Source: Pieris napi (Eukaryota > Arthropoda > Insecta > Lepidoptera > Pieridae). Taken from it: DNA of 64,000 bases. The position numbers and the translations under genes were made by a program. Positions 59,816 to 64,000 of this stretch are shown here, piece after piece (the first letter of the stretch is position 1; the number at the start of each line of letters is the position of its first letter). The stretch covers positions 3,234,001-3,298,000 of the forward strand of contig NC_062235.1 in the NCBI RefSeq assembly GCF_905475465.1. The letters are read 5' to 3'. The notes under the pieces were generated by a model. The model saw only the letters and a program-made list of their open reading frames with translations. It was not told the origin of the DNA and ran no database searches.

Positions 59816-60289
59816 AACTTGCCGTGTCAGCTTTAGATCCGTGATTCCTGTTTAATGACAATCAAGTTTCTTATATGAAATCAAAATACTATGTTAAATA
59901 TATTTAGTAATTAGTAATTCGTATAAACCAATATGGATATACAAGTCTTGTGTTTTCGTCTTGGCATGAAGTTTCTACGCTGCTTAACGCAAGTTCAATA
60001 TTGTGTGTGACCATTATCTTTAAGCAGTTATTTCATGTCTCATTTGCTTTTTTATTAAAATGTATATAAATTCACCCATTTAAAATTATTGGTGATGGTT
60101 TGTGAATTGTGACATAATATTATATCAATGTGGGTTACGTAAAATGTATGAAAACAGCTAAAGAAAAAGGCGATCGTAAAAAATTTATAACCTGAATCAT
60201 ATTTCGTCTTTTTATATCACAAAAACATTCATTCTAATCTGTATGGAAAATTCGATATCTGTCCAAAAATACGATCGAGATTATAAATA

Positions 60290-60477
60290 GACCAGTGTCG
60301 GCCTTGTGGATTGAACTCTAATGCCTTTCGTCGTGGGTTGGAACCCCGGCTGTGCACCAATATGCTTTTCATCTTGAGGAAACAAAAAACAAAAAGTCGA
60401 TGGCGTGGCACAGACTGATCACCAAAATCAAGCACTAAACATATAAATGTGACCAAGGGTTGTAGCACCACTTGTTT
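60290..60477 (+). mobile_element. SINE A, shortened
   Basis: GTGTCGGCCTTGTGGATTG, B-box variant GGTTGGAACCCC, CTGTGCACCAATATGC, then a deleted body ending GGGTTGTAGCACCACTTG. Confidence 0.58.
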
Positions 60478-60975
60478 TGTATATTTTAGAGCATTAGAAA
60501 AATCGTCATACCACAGATTTGGTATCCAGTATTATCATTTATAAGATTCCCTTCTTATACTAGAACAAATCGTGTAGGAGTTTTTTGTGAAGAGCCCGCT
60601 TGATTCTCTATATTAAATAAAATTATTTTTTATCCAAGATAGCAATTTTAATTGGATAATAAATAGGCTCTCCTCTTTAGACGTCGCTATCTGACTTACT
60701 TGTCTTATTATCTTCTGTTACAAGCTGTCCACAGTACTATGAATCCCTTCTCGGTCATCAAGCCCACGTTGCATCAGCCACCACAACAGGCCTCAACAGG
60801 CTTTTATCCTCATTTTCTTAAGAAGTCTATGGCCATTTGAGTGTTTATCATTTAACAAGATTTCCACAGTAATGTTTAGATGATTTTCAAGGCCAGCTAA
60901 AATCTGCTTTAAATTAATTATTAGACATAAATGAACATAATAAAAAATACTACCAACAAAATGTTATTTCTTTAG

Positions 60976-61221
60976 ACAGTACAAGAACTTTTTTCTTTGA
61001 AACTCGCTGTTATCCGAATACCACAAAATTTCAAATGCAAGTCGTTTCAAAAGTCAAATGGTGCGCAGCTAATACAGTCTTGTAAAGTTTGTTCTTCAGC
61101 GAAAGCGATTTATTTTTTACATGGAAAGATATATAGACCAGTGCCGATAATTTTTGAATCCAAAAAAAATTACAGTAGGATGAAACCCATTAGAAAAGCA
61201 GGGGAATATGATCAAAATTAA
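60976..61221 (+). CDS. Possible terminal exon running into the fold-back element
   Basis: An acceptor-like stretch (ATTTCTTTAG) is followed by an 82-codon open frame that starts TVQELFSLKLAVIRIP, includes a Cys pair (SCKVCSS) and ends at a TAA inside the left arm of the 61135-62572 inverted repeat. The frame fits phase 0 after the donor at 58025, so it could be the last exon of the putative gene at 56834, with its final ~29 codons supplied by the element. The right arm has ATG where this arm has the ATT of ATT-AAA, so the same stop is missing there. An open frame of this length in AT-rich DNA is not decisive; it may be chance or element-derived. Confidence 0.2.
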   Translation, partial: TVQELFSLKLAVIRIPQNFKCKSFQKSNGAQLIQSCKVCSSAKAIYFLHGKIYRPVPIIFESKKNYSRMKPIRKAGEYDQN

Positions 61222-62572
61222 AGGAAAAATAAATTACGGTCGATCTGAGGTCGGGAAGGGGTAGGGGGGGTTAGGTTTAAGGGTAAAAAACGATTTATCT
61301 CGATTTCCGGCAAAACTAAAAGTCCTATCGAAGAAAGTTAAATGGCAAAGTTGTAGGTAATAAAAAGATCTAAAACTTTTGTATTCACACATTTTTCACA
61401 TAACCTCAAAATTGGTGTGAAAAATTCAAAAAACCAAGTTTTTGGTTTTTTATTTTTATCTTTTACAAAAATTTATTTTTTTAAACGAAATTTGGTGAAA
61501 ACTTACCTTATTATGTCCCAAATATACTGTAATTTATTTGATTAAAAATATTTATTTTTTCACCTTATTTTGAATTAATATCGAAAAAACACCCTAATTT
61601 TCAATCGAAAATTCTGACGTCAAAATTTCAGCTTTTTTCAAAAAGTTGGTGTGCTTTCAGTTCGTTGAAATCTCTACTTTCCTATGGTAAAAAATATATA
61701 TATATTACCATAGTAAATCTTCTCAGAAAATGCAAAACATCGTATGCAGTAACGCCCAGACCCGTCATACCCTTCCCTACTTCTCTATGAAATACGAAAA
61801 TTTTAGCTCATCTAAAGGCTAAAAATTTTTTTTAGGTCACTCAGGTATATATAAGTTATCTTAAAATATTAATAAATAGGCATCTAATTATAATTTAAAG
61901 AAGATTCATAGAGAAGTAGGGAAGGGTATGACGGGTCTGGGCGTTACTGCATACGATGTTTTGCATTTTCTGAGAAGATTTACTATGGTAATATATATAT
62001 ATTTTTTTACCATAGGAAAGTAGAGATTTCAACGAACTGAAAGCACACCAACTTTTTGAAAAAAGCTGAAATTTTGACGTCAGAATTTTCGATTGAAAAT
62101 TAGGGTGTTTTTTCGATATTAATTCAAAATAAGGTAAAAAAAAATAATATTTTTAATCAAATAAATTACAGTATATTTGGGACATAATAAGGTAAGTTTT
62201 CACCAAATTTCGTTTAAAAAAATAAATTTTTGTAAAAGATAAAAATAAAAAACCAAAAACTTGGTTTTTTGAATTTTTCACACCAATTTTGAGGTTATGT
62301 GAAAAATGTGTGAATACAAAAGTTTTAGATATTTTTATTACCTACAACTTTTCCATTTAACTTTATTCGATAGGACTTTTAGTTTTGCTGGAAATCGAGA
62401 TAAACCGTTTTTTACCCTTAAACCTCCCCCCCCTACCCCTTCCCGACCTCAGATCGACCGTAATTTATTTTTCCTTTCATTTTGATCATATTCCCCTGCT
62501 TTTCTAATGGGTTTCATCCTACTGTAATTTTTTTCACTTTTTATTTATTTTGAAGGCTATCTGCACTGGTCT
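61135..62572. repeat. Large fold-back: two ~660-bp inverted arms
   Basis: The left arm (61135-61790) and right arm (61906-62572) are inverted copies, near identical over most of their length with a few single-base differences, around a 115-bp AT-rich spacer. The outer ends read AGACCAGTGC and GCACTGGTCT; the outermost ~45 bp are more divergent. Both arms include the G-run GGGGTAGGGGGG and, near the centre, a smaller hairpin CTATGGTA...TACCATAG around a TA run. No transposase is present and no target duplication is clear. It could be a fold-back DNA transposon or paired long terminal inverted repeats of a larger element. A transcript through it would form a very long hairpin. Confidence 0.8.
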
Positions 62573-62674
62573 AATAATAGTTTTTACATTAAAGCTATCG
62601 AGTATCTACCACATTCTTAATAACGTTAATTCTAATATATCTTAATAACGATTAAATGTATGGGGCTTAGCTAA

Positions 62675-62775
62675 ATTAAATTTACATTTACAAATCTCAA
62701 ATCAAGCGCGTAGAACGGGGGAACTGACTTTCTAGCTGGATCTATCCGTCACTAAACGCCAAGTTTTAAAAAAAA
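62675..62775 (-). mobile_element. Decayed LINE D tail
   Basis: About 100 bp (ATTTACATTTACAAATCTCA, AATCAAGCGCGTAGAACGGG) match the 3' UTR of LINE D in minus orientation, with many changes. Confidence 0.5.
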
Positions 62776-63488
62776 TGTTAATAGCAATCATTACCATCAT
62801 TGCACTCATCATATTATTATAAACAAACGTTGTATCTTTATGAATGAGTCCTTGGATTTAGATACCCGCTGTGTGCCTCCTGTTCCATAAAAAAGGAGGC
62901 TTTGGTGGGTAACAAACCTACAAGGGGGTGGTAAATAGTACTGGCATAAATCGGTCTTGTCGTCTGTACAAGCTAATGCCAGACACCGGCGCTAATTAGA
63001 ATTCGGTGACACGCTCACCGGAACTGCTTTTAACAACATACCGATTATATGACTTACAGATTTAAAATATAATAACTACACATAATTTTTATTATGATTG
63101 TTATACACTTTAATTTAAAAATAAATTTGCTTAGGTATTACTTTTGGTTCTTTTTTTTTAAATTTTTCAAAATCGCAAAACTCCGAGGCCCACCCTGTAT
63201 TACTGAATTTCGTTAGTTATCTCATTCTAGACTTATTATTCCCATTTAATTTTTTGTTATTTTTAATTAAATTTCGTGGTATTCTTTTCACGTACGTACA
63301 TTTAATTAGTTAACAAGAAAGTCGCGAATAATAATTTTTACTAGAAATCTTGGAGTGTCTGATAATGAACTAACATCTGCGAGTCGAAATCAATGCAGTG
63401 CAGTTTACTTCAGCTTTAATTATTACCAAGAAGACTGCAGTTATACCCATGTCCTTGTGTATTGCGGATATCTAAACCTTTTTTTCAG
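62776..63488. other. Upstream of the right-edge gene
   Basis: Contains a moderately GC-rich patch at 62860-63050 (ACACGCTCACCGGAACTGCT) and, at 63181-63200, CTCCGAGGCCCACCCTGTAT, which resembles a mariner-type end without a partner. The region probably holds the promoter or 5' UTR intron of the gene at 63494. Confidence 0.35.
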
Positions 63489-64000
63489 TCAAAATGCTGT
63501 CTGACGAAGACAGTGACGTGAGTAGCGCTGTATCGCACTTTGTTGCGTGCTCATGAATAACAATGCTTCCACGAATTTAAAAGTTATTAACCCATTTGAA
63601 ATGCTTAAAGCACGCAATCGTTCTTAATAGTTTGTTTACGCTTGCTTTCACTAAGCTAAAAATGGCAGTTATATTTACAATCGGATTACATGATCACAAC
63701 CAATAAACATGTAACATAAAATAATATGCAAATACAGAGTTTACTCGTAAATCAAAGAGGTGCTTTTACCTTTAGAACACAGCAGTCTTTATCAGCGGTC
63801 CTACGTATTTGTATTGGTCGATAAACTCTGCTTAATAATGTTGAAAGCTATGGTCAAACGTGCTTTGAAGTTGGATGATGAAACAGTGCTTTTAACTAGA
63901 GCGTTGCAGAAATTTGATGTGGGCGTGAATTTTTTAAAATAGTTCTTGAAATAGTGTTTTGAAATTATGTTAATTTTTTTTATATCTAGCAGAAGGAAGC
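63489..64000 (+). CDS. 5' end of a gene leaving the right edge
   Basis: A polypyrimidine tract and CAG acceptor end at 63488. The exon 63489-63517 carries an ATG at 63494 in the insect-like context CAAAATG, coding MLSDEDSD, followed by a GTGAGT donor at 63518. A second acceptor (TTTTATATCTAG) ends at 63989 and would continue the frame as QKEA up to the window edge. This reads as a first coding exon after a 5' UTR intron, giving an acidic N-terminus. An alternative is that it is an internal exon of the gene starting near 56834, read in another frame (SKCCLTKTV). The window stops too early to identify it. Confidence 0.4.

Noticed and set aside
61682..61713. Independent hairpin element
   Set aside because: It is a sub-hairpin within each arm of the large fold-back, so not reported separately.
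63181..63200. Mariner-type end CTCCGAGGCCCACCCTGTAT
   Set aside because: No inverted partner found within several kilobases, so not called as an element.

Overview
This window looks like nuclear DNA of a lepidopteran insect (butterfly or moth). It is strongly AT-rich, has GT-AG introns, almost no long open frames, and is packed with short interspersed and truncated mobile elements of kinds I associate with Lepidoptera: a tRNA-derived SINE in at least 14 copies (similar to the Metulj SINEs of butterflies), several non-LTR retrotransposon 3' ends, RTE-like tails, a mariner element with DD37D spacing, PIF/Harbinger relatives, hAT-, P- and pogo-like elements, and Penelope-like terminal fragments. 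Family names rest on memory of sequence features; no database was searched.

Layout. 1-53 kb is gene-poor and repeat-rich. It holds one 132-codon ATG open frame of unknown function (16489-16887, minus), one GC-rich block with a plausible first coding exon (33580-33626, minus) and another GC-rich block with no resolved gene (48290-48600). Elements worth naming are a 651-bp element with perfect 30-bp terminal inverted repeats and a perfect 8-bp target duplication (9543-10193), an internally deleted Harbinger element keeping the start of its nuclease gene and a MADF-domain gene (27898-28605), a SINE inside a LINE with a 15-bp target duplication (21020-21670), and a mariner with a broken transposase (51386-52691).

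53.7-58 kb is the genic part. The best-supported gene is on the minus strand: four coding exons (56304-53755), all introns in phase 0 with good GT-AG sites, giving a 176-residue protein I do not recognise. It carries a DSGIDS motif near its start, which fits the beta-TrCP phosphodegron pattern. About 0.4 kb upstream is a perfect RFX X-box palindrome (56698-56711). On the other side of the X-box, on the plus strand, a short ATG exon (56834) and a phase-matched second exon (57905-58024) suggest a divergent gene whose 3' part is uncertain. The pair would share one promoter region; X-box genes are usually ciliary or flagellar.

58-64 kb contains RTE-like and hAT-like debris, a LINE fragment split by a palindromic insertion (59515-59757), and a 1.4-kb fold-back with arms of about 660 bp (61135-62572). 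The right edge has a short ATG exon (63494-63517) and an acceptor just before the window ends, probably the start of another plus-strand gene. I found no CRISPR array, no convincing free-standing tRNA or rRNA gene and no prokaryote-type system. The more unusual objects are the fold-back, the X-box gene pair and several nested or deleted transposons.
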